From contig NZ_BMLX01000004.1 of NCBI RefSeq assembly GCF_014645535.1, positions 237,913-301,912 on the forward strand: a stretch of DNA of 64,000 nt, written 5' to 3'. Below, one piece after another: positions 52,136 through 61,884 of the stretch (within the stretch, counting starts at the first letter, position 1; the number at the start of each line of letters is the position of its first letter). The position numbers and the translations under genes are program-made. This stretch comes from Silvimonas iriomotensis. Its GTDB lineage: Bacteria > Pseudomonadota > Gammaproteobacteria > Burkholderiales > Chitinibacteraceae. The notes beneath the pieces are model-generated. The model saw only the letters and a list, made by a program, of their open reading frames with translations, had not been told where the DNA came from and made no database searches.

Positions 52136-54553
52136 ATGCGGACAGCGACAGAAGATTGTCCTGCACCAGTCTGTAACCCGGGAACACGCCGCTGCGCCTG
52201 CTGGCTGCTGCTGGCGTTGCTGCTGACCAGCGCCGGCACGCAATCGGCCAGTACCGGTTTGCCACCGGCACCGCGCGCGCTGGCGGCACCGGCTGACACC
52301 GCGCTGTACCTGGAACTGGTCATCAACAAATTGCCTGAAGGCAGGGTGGTACCGGTGGAAAACCGGGACGGTCACTTTTATGTCGCGCTGGGTGATTTAT
52401 CCGGCCTGCACCTGCCTGGCGGGATCCGCTTTGACGTGGTCGAAGGGCGGGCCGCGGTCGATACCATTCCCGGGGTCCGGGTGATTTATCAGCAGTCCAG
52501 CCAGCAATTGCTGATTGATGTCCCGCCAGACTGGTTGCCGGCGCAGAACGTGGGGCCGGCGGTGCCCAGTGTCCACGCCCCGGCCCGCGCCAGCCCGGGT
52601 TTGCTGTTCAACTACGATGTCTACGCCAACAAGCCGCAAATCGGCGCCGGGGGCGTGTCGGCCTGGCATGAGTTCCGGGCGTTTGATGATGAAGGCGTGT
52701 TTTCCAGTACCGGCACTTACCACCGCTCGTTTGCCGGGCAGGCGCAAAGTGCCGACGGCTACACCCGTTACGACACCACGCTGACGCACTCTGACGAAGA
52801 CACCATGATGACCTGGCAAGCCGGCGACGTGGTGACCAACTCGCTGCCCTGGACCAGCGCCGTGCGCCTGGGCGGGGGCCAGGTGGCGCGGGATTTCTCC
52901 ATCCGCCCGGATGTCATCACCTACCCCTTGCCGCGCTTTGCCGGCGAAACCGCCGTGCCGACGTCGGTTGACCTGTTCATCAACGGTTACAAATCCAGCA
53001 GCGCCCAGTTGCAGCCTGGCCCGTTTGCGCTGACTAACGTGCCGTATATCAACGGCGCGGGCGAGGCCGTGGTGGTCACCACCGATGCGCTGGGCCGTCA
53101 GGTATCCACCACCATTCCGTTTTACGTCGCCACTACCTTGCTGCGCCCTGGCGAGACGGATTTCTCGGTTGCGGCCGGCAAGTTGCGCATGGATTACGGC
53201 CTGAAGAGTTTTTCTTATGGCGATGCTGCAGGCAGCGGCACCATCCGCGTCGGGGTGACCAATAACCTGACGCTGGAAGGCCATGCCGAAGCCGCGCCGT
53301 CCTTTGCCATGGCGGGTGGCGGGGTGGCGCTCAAGCTCGATCAGGCGGGCGTGATCAATTTCTCGGCGTCGGGCAGTCATCTGAATAGCCACAACGGCAA
53401 CCAGATGAGCGCGAGCTATCAGTTCAGCAATCGCCGCTTCAGCTTTAACGCGCTGTATATCGGCCGCAGTATCAACTACGGCGATCTGTCCGCTTATGAT
53501 ATCAAGCTGGGGAGTTTCTCCCGCGCCAGTACCCAGGTGACGGCCAATGTCTCGCTGGACCGGTTTGGCAACGCGGGCGCCGGCTATTTTGATGTCAAAT
53601 CGTCGGACGGTTCGCGGACCCGCCTCGTCAATCTGTCATGGAGCCTGGGCTTGTGGGGCAGCAGCAGTATTTATCTCTCGCTCAACCGTGATCTGACCGA
53701 AAAAACCTGGTCCGGCGCCGCGCAACTGGTGGTGCCGCTGGATAACTGGGGCACGGTCACCGCCGGTATGCAGCATGTGCCTGATGCCGGCAACCAGGAA
53801 CAGGTGAACTACAGCCGCGCAGTCCCCGCCGAAGGCGGCTTTGGCTGGACGCTGAACGAAAGTCGCAGCACCAGCGCGCCGGCGTATCACCAGGCTGACC
53901 TGACCTGGCGCAACCGCTACACCCAGTTGCAGGGCGGCGCCTATGGCAACAGCGGCAACTACACGCGCTGGGGCGAGGCGACCGGCGCGGTGGTGGTGAT
54001 GGATTCCGACCTGTTCCTGACCAACCGCGTGAACGAATCGTTTGTGCTGGTCAGTACCGACGGCCAGCCCAACCTGCCGGTGCATTACGAAAACCAGTAC
54101 GTGGGCAGCACGGATAGCAATGGCCACTTGCTGGTGCCCTGGACCACCTCCTGGTATCCGGCGCATTACGATATCGACCCGCTCAACCTGCCGCCGGATT
54201 ACGACACGCCCACGGTGGAACAACGGGTGGCGGTCCGCGCCGGCAGCGGCTATCTGCTGGAGTTCCAGGTGCGGCATATCGTGGCGGCGATCATCACGCT
54301 GGTTGATGGCCAGGGCCATCCGTTGCCGATTGGCACGCGCGTCACCTTGCTGGAAGGCAGTGCGGTCAACCGGGTGGCGTTTGTGGGTTGGGATGGCAAA
54401 GCGTATTTCGATGATCTGCAGACCGACAACCGTGTCCGGGTAGAACTGCCGGATGACCGCTTTTGCGAGTTGTCATTCAAGGCCGATACCCGTTTGAGCC
54501 AGGCCGCCGTGGTCGGCCCGCTGGTGTGTGTGCCGGCCGGCCCGCAGACGTGA
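52136..54553 (+). CDS. Csu-type outer-membrane usher
   Basis: An 805-aa FimD-family usher that exports pilus subunits across the outer membrane. A signal peptide (about 1-38) is followed by the N-terminal chaperone-binding domain (YLELVINKLPEGRVVPVENRDGHFYV). The beta-barrel and plug contain FAGETAVPTSVDLFINGYKSSSAQLQPGPFALTNVPYINGAGEAVVV, typical of the class. C-terminal domains end FCELSFKADTRLSQAAVVGPLVC, with a Cys pair. Length matches archaic ushers (about 800). Starts 3 bp after the chaperone stop. Confidence 0.92.
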   Translation: MRTATEDCPAPVCNPGTRRCACWLLLALLLTSAGTQSASTGLPPAPRALAAPADTALYLELVINKLPEGRVVPVENRDGHFYVALGDLSGLHLPGGIRFDVVEGRAAVDTIPGVRVIYQQSSQQLLIDVPPDWLPAQNVGPAVPSVHAPARASPGLLFNYDVYANKPQIGAGGVSAWHEFRAFDDEGVFSSTGTYHRSFAGQAQSADGYTRYDTTLTHSDEDTMMTWQAGDVVTNSLPWTSAVRLGGGQVARDFSIRPDVITYPLPRFAGETAVPTSVDLFINGYKSSSAQLQPGPFALTNVPYINGAGEAVVVTTDALGRQVSTTIPFYVATTLLRPGETDFSVAAGKLRMDYGLKSFSYGDAAGSGTIRVGVTNNLTLEGHAEAAPSFAMAGGGVALKLDQAGVINFSASGSHLNSHNGNQMSASYQFSNRRFSFNALYIGRSINYGDLSAYDIKLGSFSRASTQVTANVSLDRFGNAGAGYFDVKSSDGSRTRLVNLSWSLGLWGSSSIYLSLNRDLTEKTWSGAAQLVVPLDNWGTVTAGMQHVPDAGNQEQVNYSRAVPAEGGFGWTLNESRSTSAPAYHQADLTWRNRYTQLQGGAYGNSGNYTRWGEATGAVVVMDSDLFLTNRVNESFVLVSTDGQPNLPVHYENQYVGSTDSNGHLLVPWTTSWYPAHYDIDPLNLPPDYDTPTVEQRVAVRAGSGYLLEFQVRHIVAAIITLVDGQGHPLPIGTRVTLLEGSAVNRVAFVGWDGKAYFDDLQTDNRVRVELPDDRFCELSFKADTRLSQAAVVGPLVCVPAGPQT

Positions 54554-54566
54554 CAAGGAGCGCAAG

Positions 54567-55547
54567 ATGAGATTCAGAAGCTGGCTGGCGCGTGGCGTGT
54601 TGATCCTGCTGTGCGGCGGTGCAAGCGCGATCACGGCGGCAGCAGGCTGCACGGCCAGTAGCGGTACGGCCTCGCTGGGCTCTGCGGTCAGCTCGTTCGC
54701 GGTGTACAGCAACCAGCAGTCGACCACGGCCACCAGCGGCTTCAAATGCACGGGGTCGGTGGTGTCCATTCTGGGCACCAACGTGGTGACGGTGACCATT
54801 CAAAGCTCGGCCAACCAGTCTGGCACGCAGGCGCGCATGCGCAACGGGACAGACTACATACCCTATGTGATCTGCAAGGATTCGGGCTGCAGCTCGGTCT
54901 ACAACATCGGCAGCAGCATTACCTGGAACAGCACCACATTGCTGGGGCTGCTCGGGCTCTTCAACAATAGTGATGGCAGCTTGCCGCTGTATATCCGCAC
55001 CCTGACCGGCGCGCGGGTTGCGGCCAACAATTACACCGACACACTCACATTGAACTGGACCTGGCAACTGTGTGATCTGGGCGTGGCCGGGGCTTGCCTC
55101 GTGGTCTCGGGCTCGGGCACATCAACGGTGGCGGTCAGCCTTGGCGTGGCAAATGATTGCGTGCTGACCACGCCGGATGTGCAGTTTGGCTCGGCGCCGC
55201 TGGTCAGTGGCTTTGCCGACATCAACCAGTCGGTTCAGGTGGTCTGCACCAAAAGCGCCAGCTACACGGTGGGGATGTCCAACGGCAGCAATTATTCGGG
55301 CACGGTGCGGCAGATGAAAAGCACGGCGGGCGGCCTGTTGCAGTACGACATCTATAAACCGGATGGCACCCGCTGGGGCCCGACCGGCACGGACCGGCGC
55401 AGCAGCTCGGCCGCGGATCTCAACCCGGGTATTTATGATGCGGTCACCACCCAGAGCTACAACTACCGCGCCAGCATTATCAAAACGCAGACCACGCCCG
55501 CCACCGGCAGCTATACCGATCTGGTGACGCTGGATATCGGGTTCTGA
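54567..55547 (+). CDS. Csu-type pilus tip protein (two SCPU domains)
   Basis: A 326-aa secreted protein with a signal peptide (MRFRSWLARGVLILLCGGASAITAAAG) and two SCPU-like domains, the second (CVLTTPDVQFGSAPLVSGFADINQSVQVVC...) most clear. It is the last gene of the pilus operon and about twice the length of the shaft subunits, as for CsuE, the tip adhesin with hydrophobic surface-binding loops. A ribosome site AAGGAG precedes the ATG, 13 bp after the usher. Confidence 0.87.
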   Translation: MRFRSWLARGVLILLCGGASAITAAAGCTASSGTASLGSAVSSFAVYSNQQSTTATSGFKCTGSVVSILGTNVVTVTIQSSANQSGTQARMRNGTDYIPYVICKDSGCSSVYNIGSSITWNSTTLLGLLGLFNNSDGSLPLYIRTLTGARVAANNYTDTLTLNWTWQLCDLGVAGACLVVSGSGTSTVAVSLGVANDCVLTTPDVQFGSAPLVSGFADINQSVQVVCTKSASYTVGMSNGSNYSGTVRQMKSTAGGLLQYDIYKPDGTRWGPTGTDRRSSSAADLNPGIYDAVTTQSYNYRASIIKTQTTPATGSYTDLVTLDIGF

Positions 55548-55609
55548 GGCGCACACGCCCGCCGGTTCCCGCACTATGCTGAAGGCATGTCCCGCAGCGG
55601 ATCAATCGC

Positions 55610-56263
55610 GTGTCCCACTCTTTTCTGCCCGTCCTCATCGCGGCCTTGCTGGCGGGTACGGCCACGGCAGCAAGCCATGATGCGGCGTATCAGGCCTATC
55701 AGAAGGGCGATTACGCCAGGGCGCTGCCGGCTTACCGCGCCGCAGCGCAAAAGGGCAAACCGCTGGCGCAATACAACTACGCCATGATGTTATGGCGCGG
55801 CGAAGGCACGCCGGTGCAGCGGGACGAAGCCGTCATCTGGTTACGCAAGGCGGCAGAAGGGCATCTGGCCCAGGCGCAGTACGCGCTGGGGTTGCTGTAT
55901 GAAAACGGAGAACGCCTGCCACGCTCGCAAGTCGATGCGACGCACTGGTTTTTGCTGGCCGCACAACAAGGCCACACTGACGCGCAAACCAGTGTCGCTA
56001 CCCAGTATTTTCTGGGGCGCGGCGCGCCCAAAGACATGGTGCAGGCCGCGCGCTGGTATCTGAAAGCGGCCGAAGGCGGGGATGTGGGCGCGCAGTACAT
56101 CGTGGCGACCATGTATGAAAAAGGCGAAGGCCAGCCGCATGATCTGGCAGAAGCCTGGCGCTGGTATGAGGCCGCCGCCCTGCAAGGCGACCCCGCTGCC
56201 GCCATCCGCGCCCGTGATCTGGGTCAGCGTCTGCGGCAGGCGGGGGCCGCGTCCCGGCCTTAA
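55610..56263 (+). CDS. Sel1-repeat (TPR-like) exported protein
   Basis: A 217-aa protein with a signal peptide (about 1-20, ending ATAA) and about five Sel1-like repeats of 36 residues: [67 protein letters not shown] and so on. Sel1 repeats form a protein-binding solenoid. Starts with GTG, 62 bp after the pilus operon in the same direction, possibly co-transcribed. Binding partner unknown. It ends by overlapping the convergent chemotaxis gene by 4 bp. Confidence 0.88.
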   Translation: MSHSFLPVLIAALLAGTATAASHDAAYQAYQKGDYARALPAYRAAAQKGKPLAQYNYAMMLWRGEGTPVQRDEAVIWLRKAAEGHLAQAQYALGLLYENGERLPRSQVDATHWFLLAAQQGHTDAQTSVATQYFLGRGAPKDMVQAARWYLKAAEGGDVGAQYIVATMYEKGEGQPHDLAEAWRWYEAAALQGDPAAAIRARDLGQRLRQAGAASRP

Positions 56264-57870
56264 ACCCGGAAGCGGCCGGCGGTGCTGCGCAGGTCCTGCG
56301 CCAGCGTTTCCAGCTTGCGTACGGACTCCAGCGCGCTGTGGACCGAGTGATCCGAGGCTTCCACCATCTGCGCAATGCGTTCGATATGCCCGGCGATGCT
56401 GTTGCTGGCCTCGCTTTGTTCACGCGTGGCACCGGCAACTTCGCGGATCTTGTCCAGGGTGTTCTCGGCGGCCTGACTGATTTCCTGCAGCGATGTCGCG
56501 GCCCGTTCGGCCAGACCTACGCCGTGTTCCACCTGCGCAGTCACCTGCGTCATGCCGGTCACCGCTTGTTCGGTATCGCGCTGCACGGCTTCAATGGTGC
56601 GGGTGATGTCCTGGGTGGCGCCGGTCGTGCGCTCGGCCAGTTTGCGTACTTCATCGGCCACCACTGCAAAACCACGGCCTTGTTCACCGGCACGGGCGGC
56701 CTCGATGGCGGCATTCAAGGCCAGCAAATTGGTCTGGTCGGCAATCTCGCGGATCACGCGCGCAATGCCGTCAATCTCGCGCGAGCGTTCTACCAGGCCG
56801 TGGATCTGGCCGGTCGCATCGCCCACTTTTTGCGAGATCTGGCGGATTTCGCCAGCGGCTTCGTGCACCAGGCGCTCGCCATCGGTCGCCAGTTTGACCG
56901 AATGTTGCGAACTGCCGGCGCTGTCGCCCGCGTTGGATGACACATGGTTGATACTCACGGTCATTTCTTCGACCGCTGCCGCCGTGCTGGCGGTGAACTC
57001 GGACGACGCGCGCGAGCCTTCGCTGATCTGGTTCATCTGCTGCGTCAGTGACGACGCGGCCTGCGCCAGGCTGCTGGCGGCGTCATTGAAACGCTGCGCC
57101 ATATCGCGCAGGCCATCCTGCATGCGGCTCATGGCGCCCAGCAAACTGTCGTTACGGCCATCAACCTTGATGCGGCGGGTCAGATCGCCCGCGGCAATGG
57201 CGGTGGCGATCTCTGCCGCATAACCCGGGTCGCCCCCCAACTGGCCGATAATCCGGCGCGACATGCTGATCAGCAGCGCGGCGACAATCGCCAGCACCAC
57301 GCACACTACCACCAGCATCACGCCGGCCTGGTTCCAGAAACTGGTGTCGATATCGTCAATGAAAAAGCCCACGCCAATGATCCACTGCCACGGCTCGAAA
57401 CGGATCACGCCGTTGAGTTTGGGCAATTCCGCCTTGGTGCCGGGCTTGGGCGTGAGGATGTTCATCAGGCCGATGCGGTCTTTGGCCAGTGCCTCGTCAT
57501 ACAACTCAGAGGTAAACCGGCCGTCCGGCATGCGCGTGCCTTTGTCGATCTTGCCCACGCGATCCGGATTGGGGTGCACGATCATGCGGTTGTCAGTGCC
57601 GCGCACAAAGAAATAGATGTCCTTGAAACGCATGTGGCCCAGCGCGTCTTTGGCCCGCTGTTGCGCCTCATCGTGGCTGAGCTTGCCGCTGCTTTCCTGC
57701 TCCTGGAAGTAGGTCACCATGCTGTTGGCCTGTTCCAGCGCGGTTCTGATCTGCCCTTCGCGATCAGCCATCATGGCGTGACGCAGACTGACAAGGCCGA
57801 CTGCGGCACTGATCAGCAAGCCGGCCAGCGCCGCCCCAATGATGATCCAGACACGGGTTTGCAGCTTCAT
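56260..57870 (-). CDS. Methyl-accepting chemotaxis protein with sCache-type sensor
   Basis: A 536-aa transducer. TM1 is at about residues 5-27, followed by a periplasmic sCache_2-like sensor ([49 protein letters not shown]...) and TM2 near 180-205. A HAMP domain precedes a long cytoplasmic coiled coil with the kinase-binding tip [27 protein letters not shown]. Methylation-type Glu/Gln residues lie on both sides. The ATG at 57870 starts just before TM1. The sCache class typically senses small organic acids such as pyruvate, lactate or propionate, but no ligand can be fixed here. Confidence 0.92.
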   Translation of the reverse strand: MKLQTRVWIIIGAALAGLLISAAVGLVSLRHAMMADREGQIRTALEQANSMVTYFQEQESSGKLSHDEAQQRAKDALGHMRFKDIYFFVRGTDNRMIVHPNPDRVGKIDKGTRMPDGRFTSELYDEALAKDRIGLMNILTPKPGTKAELPKLNGVIRFEPWQWIIGVGFFIDDIDTSFWNQAGVMLVVVCVVLAIVAALLISMSRRIIGQLGGDPGYAAEIATAIAAGDLTRRIKVDGRNDSLLGAMSRMQDGLRDMAQRFNDAASSLAQAASSLTQQMNQISEGSRASSEFTASTAAAVEEMTVSINHVSSNAGDSAGSSQHSVKLATDGERLVHEAAGEIRQISQKVGDATGQIHGLVERSREIDGIARVIREIADQTNLLALNAAIEAARAGEQGRGFAVVADEVRKLAERTTGATQDITRTIEAVQRDTEQAVTGMTQVTAQVEHGVGLAERAATSLQEISQAAENTLDKIREVAGATREQSEASNSIAGHIERIAQMVEASDHSVHSALESVRKLETLAQDLRSTAGRFRV

Positions 57871-57985
57871 TGTGGGCCCCTCACTCGACGGCACAAAGCG
57901 TTTTAAATGACGTTGGAATTTGTAAGGCTACAGGGTATTTATTAAATATAAAAGCATACAAAGCTGACGCAAGTGCCAGTGATGC

Positions 57986-59140
57986 TCAGGACGGTTGATG
58001 GCGGAACGGGGTTTGTGCTGATAACGTTTCAGCCCATTCGTCGACCGCCTGCCGCTCGTTTTTCAGAAAACGGCCAACGGCATCGGCAAAGCGGCGATCC
58101 GCCAGCCAGTGCACCGACCAGGTGGTGACAGGAAGAAAGCCCCGCGCAAGCTTGTGTTCCCCCTGTGCGCCGCCTTCAAATGTGCCCAGCCCGCGCTCTA
58201 GCGCGAACTCCAGCCCCTGGTAGTAGCACAATTCAAAATGCAGTCCCGGCACAAAACCGGCCTCATCCCACTGCGCGCCCCAATAGCGGCCATAGAGCGC
58301 ATCCGGCCCGACCAGATCAAACGCCGCGGCAATGGGCTGACCATTGCGGCTGGCAATAATCAAGAGGCAGGACTCTGGCATGGCGGCATGCAATTGCCGG
58401 AAAAAGGCCAGGTTCAGATACGGCTGGGAGCGATGCTCCAGATACGTATTGTTGTAGCAGCCAATAAAGAACGCCCAGTCTGCAGCGCTGATCGCGGCGC
58501 CGAACTTGCGCTCGACCGTGATCTCGCCGGCCGGCCCGGACAATGACTTGCGCCGTTCCTGGCGGATCTTCTTGCGCTTGTCATGGTTCATGCTGCCCAG
58601 AAAATCATCAAACGTGTGCCAGGCAGGATCGCGCTGCCAATGAAACTGGATCTGTTCGCGCAATTGCATGCCGCAATCGGCGGCCAGGCGCGCATCGGCC
58701 TCGTGCGGGAACAGAATATGCAGCGATGAATCGCCCAGTTCGCGGGTGATGCCAATGGCGCTTTCAATCAGCAGGCGGCGGTCGGCATCGGTGTGGGCCA
58801 GCAGGCGCGCGCCAGGCAGCGGGCTGAACGGGATCGCGCTGACCAGCTTGGGGTAATACGCCAAGCCATGCTGTTCGTAGGCCCGCGCCCAGGCCCAGTC
58901 GAACACATATTCGCCCCAGGAATGAGACTTGCGGTACAGCAGCAGCGCGCCGGCCAGTTCGTCATCGCGCCACAGCGTTAAATGACAGGGCTGCCAGCCG
59001 CTGTCGGCATCGACACTGCCGCTTTGTTCCAGCGCATCCAGATACGCGTGCTGCAAGGCCGGGTGCGCGCCGGCCAGCGCATTCCACGCGGGCGCGGGAA
59101 TATCAGACAGGCGCTCACAGATTTTTAGCGTGACAGACAA
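57986..59140 (-). CDS. FemAB-like GNAT protein (PF04339 type)
   Basis: A 384-aa protein of the peptidogalycan-biosynthesis/FemAB-like group, with a double GNAT-type fold. Recognisable segments are GSMNHDKRKKIRQERRK in the middle, YNNTYLEHRSQPYLNLAFFRQL, and FEGGAQGEHKLARGFLPVTTWSVHWLADRRFADAVGRFL near the C-terminus. Family members are proposed to add amino acids or acyl groups to cell-wall or lipid precursors; the substrate is not established. No cell-wall gene is directly linked, although uppP is about 0.7 kb away. Confidence 0.85.
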   Translation of the reverse strand: MSVTLKICERLSDIPAPAWNALAGAHPALQHAYLDALEQSGSVDADSGWQPCHLTLWRDDELAGALLLYRKSHSWGEYVFDWAWARAYEQHGLAYYPKLVSAIPFSPLPGARLLAHTDADRRLLIESAIGITRELGDSSLHILFPHEADARLAADCGMQLREQIQFHWQRDPAWHTFDDFLGSMNHDKRKKIRQERRKSLSGPAGEITVERKFGAAISAADWAFFIGCYNNTYLEHRSQPYLNLAFFRQLHAAMPESCLLIIASRNGQPIAAAFDLVGPDALYGRYWGAQWDEAGFVPGLHFELCYYQGLEFALERGLGTFEGGAQGEHKLARGFLPVTTWSVHWLADRRFADAVGRFLKNERQAVDEWAETLSAQTPFRHQPS

Positions 59141-59155
59141 GCGTGGCGGACCCGG

Positions 59156-59734
59156 TCAGGACTGAAAATAGGCCGGCTCGTTGCCGGGTTTCCATTTGAT
59201 ATTGCAACCCATGCTGGGCACTTGTTCGGCCAGCGGCGGCTTGCCGGCCACCAGCGCGTTCACGGCCCGCAGGATGTCCTGCCCGCTGGGGGCGCCCACA
59301 TTGGGGCGGGAGGTATCAAACTGGCCGCGATACACCAGTTTGAGCTGGGCATCGAACAGATAGAAATCCGGCGTGCAGGCAGCGCCGAATGCTTTGGCGG
59401 CGTCCTGGGTTTCGTCGTACAGGTAGCGGAAGGTATAGCGCTCGTCAGCGGCGGTTTGCACCATCAGCGCCGGGGCATCATCCGGATAGGTTTCGACATC
59501 ATTGCTGGAGATTGCCACCATGCCGACGCCCAGTTCAGCCAGTTGCGCGCCCAGCGGGGCCAGCACCGGATTGATGTGTTTGACGTAGGGGCAGTGGTTG
59601 CAGATGAACGCGACCAGCAAACCGCAATTGCCGGCCAGATCGGCCAGCGTATGTGGACGGCCTTCGCCATCGGGAAGCGTGAAGTCGGGCAGCGGCGTGC
59701 CCAGTGGCAACATCGTGGAATACGTTCTGGCCAT
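59156..59734 (-). CDS. Thioredoxin-like redoxin (AhpC/TSA-like)
   Basis: A 192-aa thioredoxin-fold protein. The TPLPDFTLPDGEGRPHTLADLAG start is typical of AhpC/TSA-type redoxins, and the active-site motif is CNHCPYVKHINP (Cys-x-x-Cys). The conserved downstream part has ISSNDVETYPDDAP and YLYDETQDAAKAFGAACTPDFYLFD with the cis-Pro. No signal peptide, hence cytoplasmic. It lies 15 bp upstream of the FemAB-like gene on the same strand and is probably co-transcribed. Function, a disulfide reductase or peroxidase-like activity, is inferred from the motif. Confidence 0.9.
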   Translation of the reverse strand: MARTYSTMLPLGTPLPDFTLPDGEGRPHTLADLAGNCGLLVAFICNHCPYVKHINPVLAPLGAQLAELGVGMVAISSNDVETYPDDAPALMVQTAADERYTFRYLYDETQDAAKAFGAACTPDFYLFDAQLKLVYRGQFDTSRPNVGAPSGQDILRAVNALVAGKPPLAEQVPSMGCNIKWKPGNEPAYFQS

Positions 59735-59824
59735 GACGGTTCACCTGTCGGTTGAAATGGAGCGATTCCCCATTCTAGCCGCATGTCATGACATGCGGCA
59801 CCGTCACGGCCAGCGGTCAGGGCC

Positions 59825-60655
59825 TTAGACCGTCCACTGCACCAGCCCGCTCCAGGCGGTAAAGAGCACGATCAGACCAAAGGCAATGCGGTACCAGGCA
59901 AAGGCGACAAAGGTGTGGTTAGAGATAAACCGCAACAGCCCGCGCACGGCAAAGAAAGCGCTGATCGCCGCGGCCACAAAGCCCACGGCAAAGATGCCGG
60001 CGTCTGCCGCATCCAGCGCGTGACGCAGTTTCCACATGCTGTAGAGCGAGGCCGCAGTCAGCGTGGGAATGCCAAGAAAGAACGAGAACTCGGTCGCGGC
60101 CTTGCGCGACAGCCCGAAAAAGAGGCCACCGATAATCGTCGCACCAGAGCGGCTGGTGCCCGGAATCAGCGCCAGACATTGCGCAAACCCGATCTTGAGC
60201 GCATCCAGCAATGAAATACCGTCAACCGTCTCTACCCGTACGCGGTGCTGGCGTTTTTCTGCCCACAAGATCAGCAGACCGCCAATGATAAAGGCCAAGG
60301 CCACCGGCACCGGCTTGAACAAGTGCGCCTTGATGACTTCGTTGAAGAGTTTGCCAAGCACAGCGGCCGGAATAAACGCGATCAGCACCGCCCACAGCAG
60401 ATTGCGCTCTTTGCCCGGACGGCGGGCACCCACCACCGTGGCGCCGATTTTGGCGCGGTATTCCCAGACCACGGCCAGAATGGCGCCCAGCTGGATGAAA
60501 ATCTCGTAGACGTCGCGTTTTTCCTTGCTGTCCGGCAGAAAATTGAGCAGATCACCAGCAAGAATCAGGTGGCCGGTACTGGAGATCGGCAGAAACTCCG
60601 TAATACCTTCCACGATCCCCATGATCAGGGATTTGACCAGCAAAATCATGTCCAT
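59825..60655 (-). CDS. uppP: Undecaprenyl-diphosphatase (BacA type)
   Basis: A 276-aa inner-membrane phosphatase regenerating undecaprenyl phosphate, the lipid carrier for peptidoglycan. The first catalytic motif [14 protein letters not shown] is at residues 16-29 and the second, [13 protein letters not shown], in the C-terminal half. Eight hydrophobic segments are seen. Expression confers bacitracin tolerance in other bacteria. The gene stands alone. Confidence 0.96.
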   Translation of the reverse strand: MDMILLVKSLIMGIVEGITEFLPISSTGHLILAGDLLNFLPDSKEKRDVYEIFIQLGAILAVVWEYRAKIGATVVGARRPGKERNLLWAVLIAFIPAAVLGKLFNEVIKAHLFKPVPVALAFIIGGLLILWAEKRQHRVRVETVDGISLLDALKIGFAQCLALIPGTSRSGATIIGGLFFGLSRKAATEFSFFLGIPTLTAASLYSMWKLRHALDAADAGIFAVGFVAAAISAFFAVRGLLRFISNHTFVAFAWYRIAFGLIVLFTAWSGLVQWTV

Positions 60656-60766
60656 ATGTGATGTTTCCGTGCGGTTTGGTTATGTTCTGGACTGAGTATT
60701 ATTAGAAGAAGGCCGGCCCGAGTCTATTGCCCGGGCGCTGACAAACATGCTGCGCTGCATTATGGC

Positions 60767-61612
60767 TTATCCCAGCGGAAGTGGCGCGGGACGCGCAAAG
60801 GTCGACTTGGTATACGCCAGCCGCAAGCCGGCGCGCTCAGCGTTGCGGGCGCTGACATTGGCTGGCCGCGCGGTGACAAATGCGTAACGGCAACCGGCGG
60901 CCTGGGCGGCGGTCAGGCGTGCTCTGCACAAGGCCTGTTGCACGCCCATGCCGCGGTAATCGGGCAGGGTGCTGGCAATGTATAAATGGGCGACCGGCCC
61001 GGCGGCAGAGGGCAGGATGGCCATCCCGGCCGTACCCGCCAGCTGGCCATCCAGCCAGGCCCCGAACAAGCGGGTGTCTTCACGCTGCGTGGCAATCCGG
61101 GCCAGCGCCTGCAGCAGTGCAACGGGGCGGGTGCTCAGCTGCACGGAAAAACCCAGCACGGATTGTTCGATAAAGGCGGCTGCCGCCACCTCGTCACGGC
61201 ATTCAATGCGCCCGGCATGGGGTGGCAGTGTCGGCAGATCATCCAGCGCCCGCACATAGGTATTGCTGAAGGCGTTGACCTGATAGCCGCGATCGGCCAG
61301 CAAGGGTAGCAAGGCGGGATCGACATGCGGGCACAGATCAATCTCCGTGCCCAGTCCCAGCGTGGCATACGCCGTTTCCAGCGCGTAGAGATCGGCGGCG
61401 GTGACGGTGTCATTGAGCCCCAGCCCACACACATGATTGAGCTTGCGGCCAAAGTCGCGCCGGGTAAATGCCGCAATGCCGCCCCCGACGGGAATGACGC
61501 GGGCCTCGGCATCCGCGCTGATGGTTTGCCAGGCCGCCACCTGACGCGCCAGATGGAGTGCTTCGGCGTGTTCCAGGATCAGCGCCAGTTCTGGGCCGCA
61601 ATAAATGGGCAT
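60767..61612 (-). CDS. GNAT-family N-acetyltransferase
   Basis: A 281-aa protein with a C-terminal GNAT core. The acetyl-CoA-binding stretch is LYIASTLPDYRGMGVQQALCRARLTAAQAAGCRYAFVTARPANVSARNAERAGLRLAY, with the R-G-M-G-V-Q-Q loop. The N-terminal half (about 140 residues) resembles a second, degenerate GNAT fold, as in tandem GNAT proteins. Substrate unknown; no functional link to neighbours is evident. Confidence 0.85.
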   Translation of the reverse strand: MPIYCGPELALILEHAEALHLARQVAAWQTISADAEARVIPVGGGIAAFTRRDFGRKLNHVCGLGLNDTVTAADLYALETAYATLGLGTEIDLCPHVDPALLPLLADRGYQVNAFSNTYVRALDDLPTLPPHAGRIECRDEVAAAAFIEQSVLGFSVQLSTRPVALLQALARIATQREDTRLFGAWLDGQLAGTAGMAILPSAAGPVAHLYIASTLPDYRGMGVQQALCRARLTAAQAAGCRYAFVTARPANVSARNAERAGLRLAYTKSTFARPAPLPLG

Positions 61613-61668
61613 CAGGGGTTTCCGTCAATGGAGGTTGCGGATGAACGGCGGGAGCCATGCGCCAGTGC

Positions 61669-61690
61669 TTGTTTCAGCGTGATGAAACAA
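61669..61690. promoter_or_regulatory. Candidate operator palindrome
   Basis: TTGTTTCA-N6-TGAAACAA, perfect 8-bp arms, about 60 bp upstream of the GNAT start codon and ahead of the candidate sRNA. Protein that binds it is unknown. Confidence 0.4.
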
Positions 61691-61704
61691 CCGTTCGTAT
61701 GAAA

Positions 61705-61838
61705 AGTGAATATTTACGCAGGCCCTTGGGAACAAAGCCCCGGACCCCACGTCTTATCGGGCATGTGCGAGCAATTCGCGCATTTTTTGCTCATCTCCTC
61801 CCTGATTAGCGGGCACCAGTTGGTGCCCCTTTTTTTTT
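61705..61838 (+). ncRNA. Candidate small RNA with anti-SD motif
   Basis: Plus-strand stretch between two minus-strand genes, ending in a strong rho-independent terminator that neither gene can use. It contains CTCATCTCCTCCCTGATT just before the terminator: the unpaired CTCCTCC could pair with ribosome sites, as in many base-pairing sRNAs. No open frame is credible. The 5' end is a guess, based on an A/T-rich stretch (GAATATTTACG) near 61705-61716. Confidence 0.4.
61811..61838 (+). terminator. Rho-independent terminator
   Basis: GGGCACCA-GT-TGGTGCCC stem followed by C and nine T on the plus strand. Minus-strand sequence after the stem is not T-rich, so it is one-directional. Confidence 0.8.
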
Positions 61839-61884
61839 GCCCTTTTTTGCCGCCGCCGACCAGGTGTTTTTGCCCGCCTGGCAG

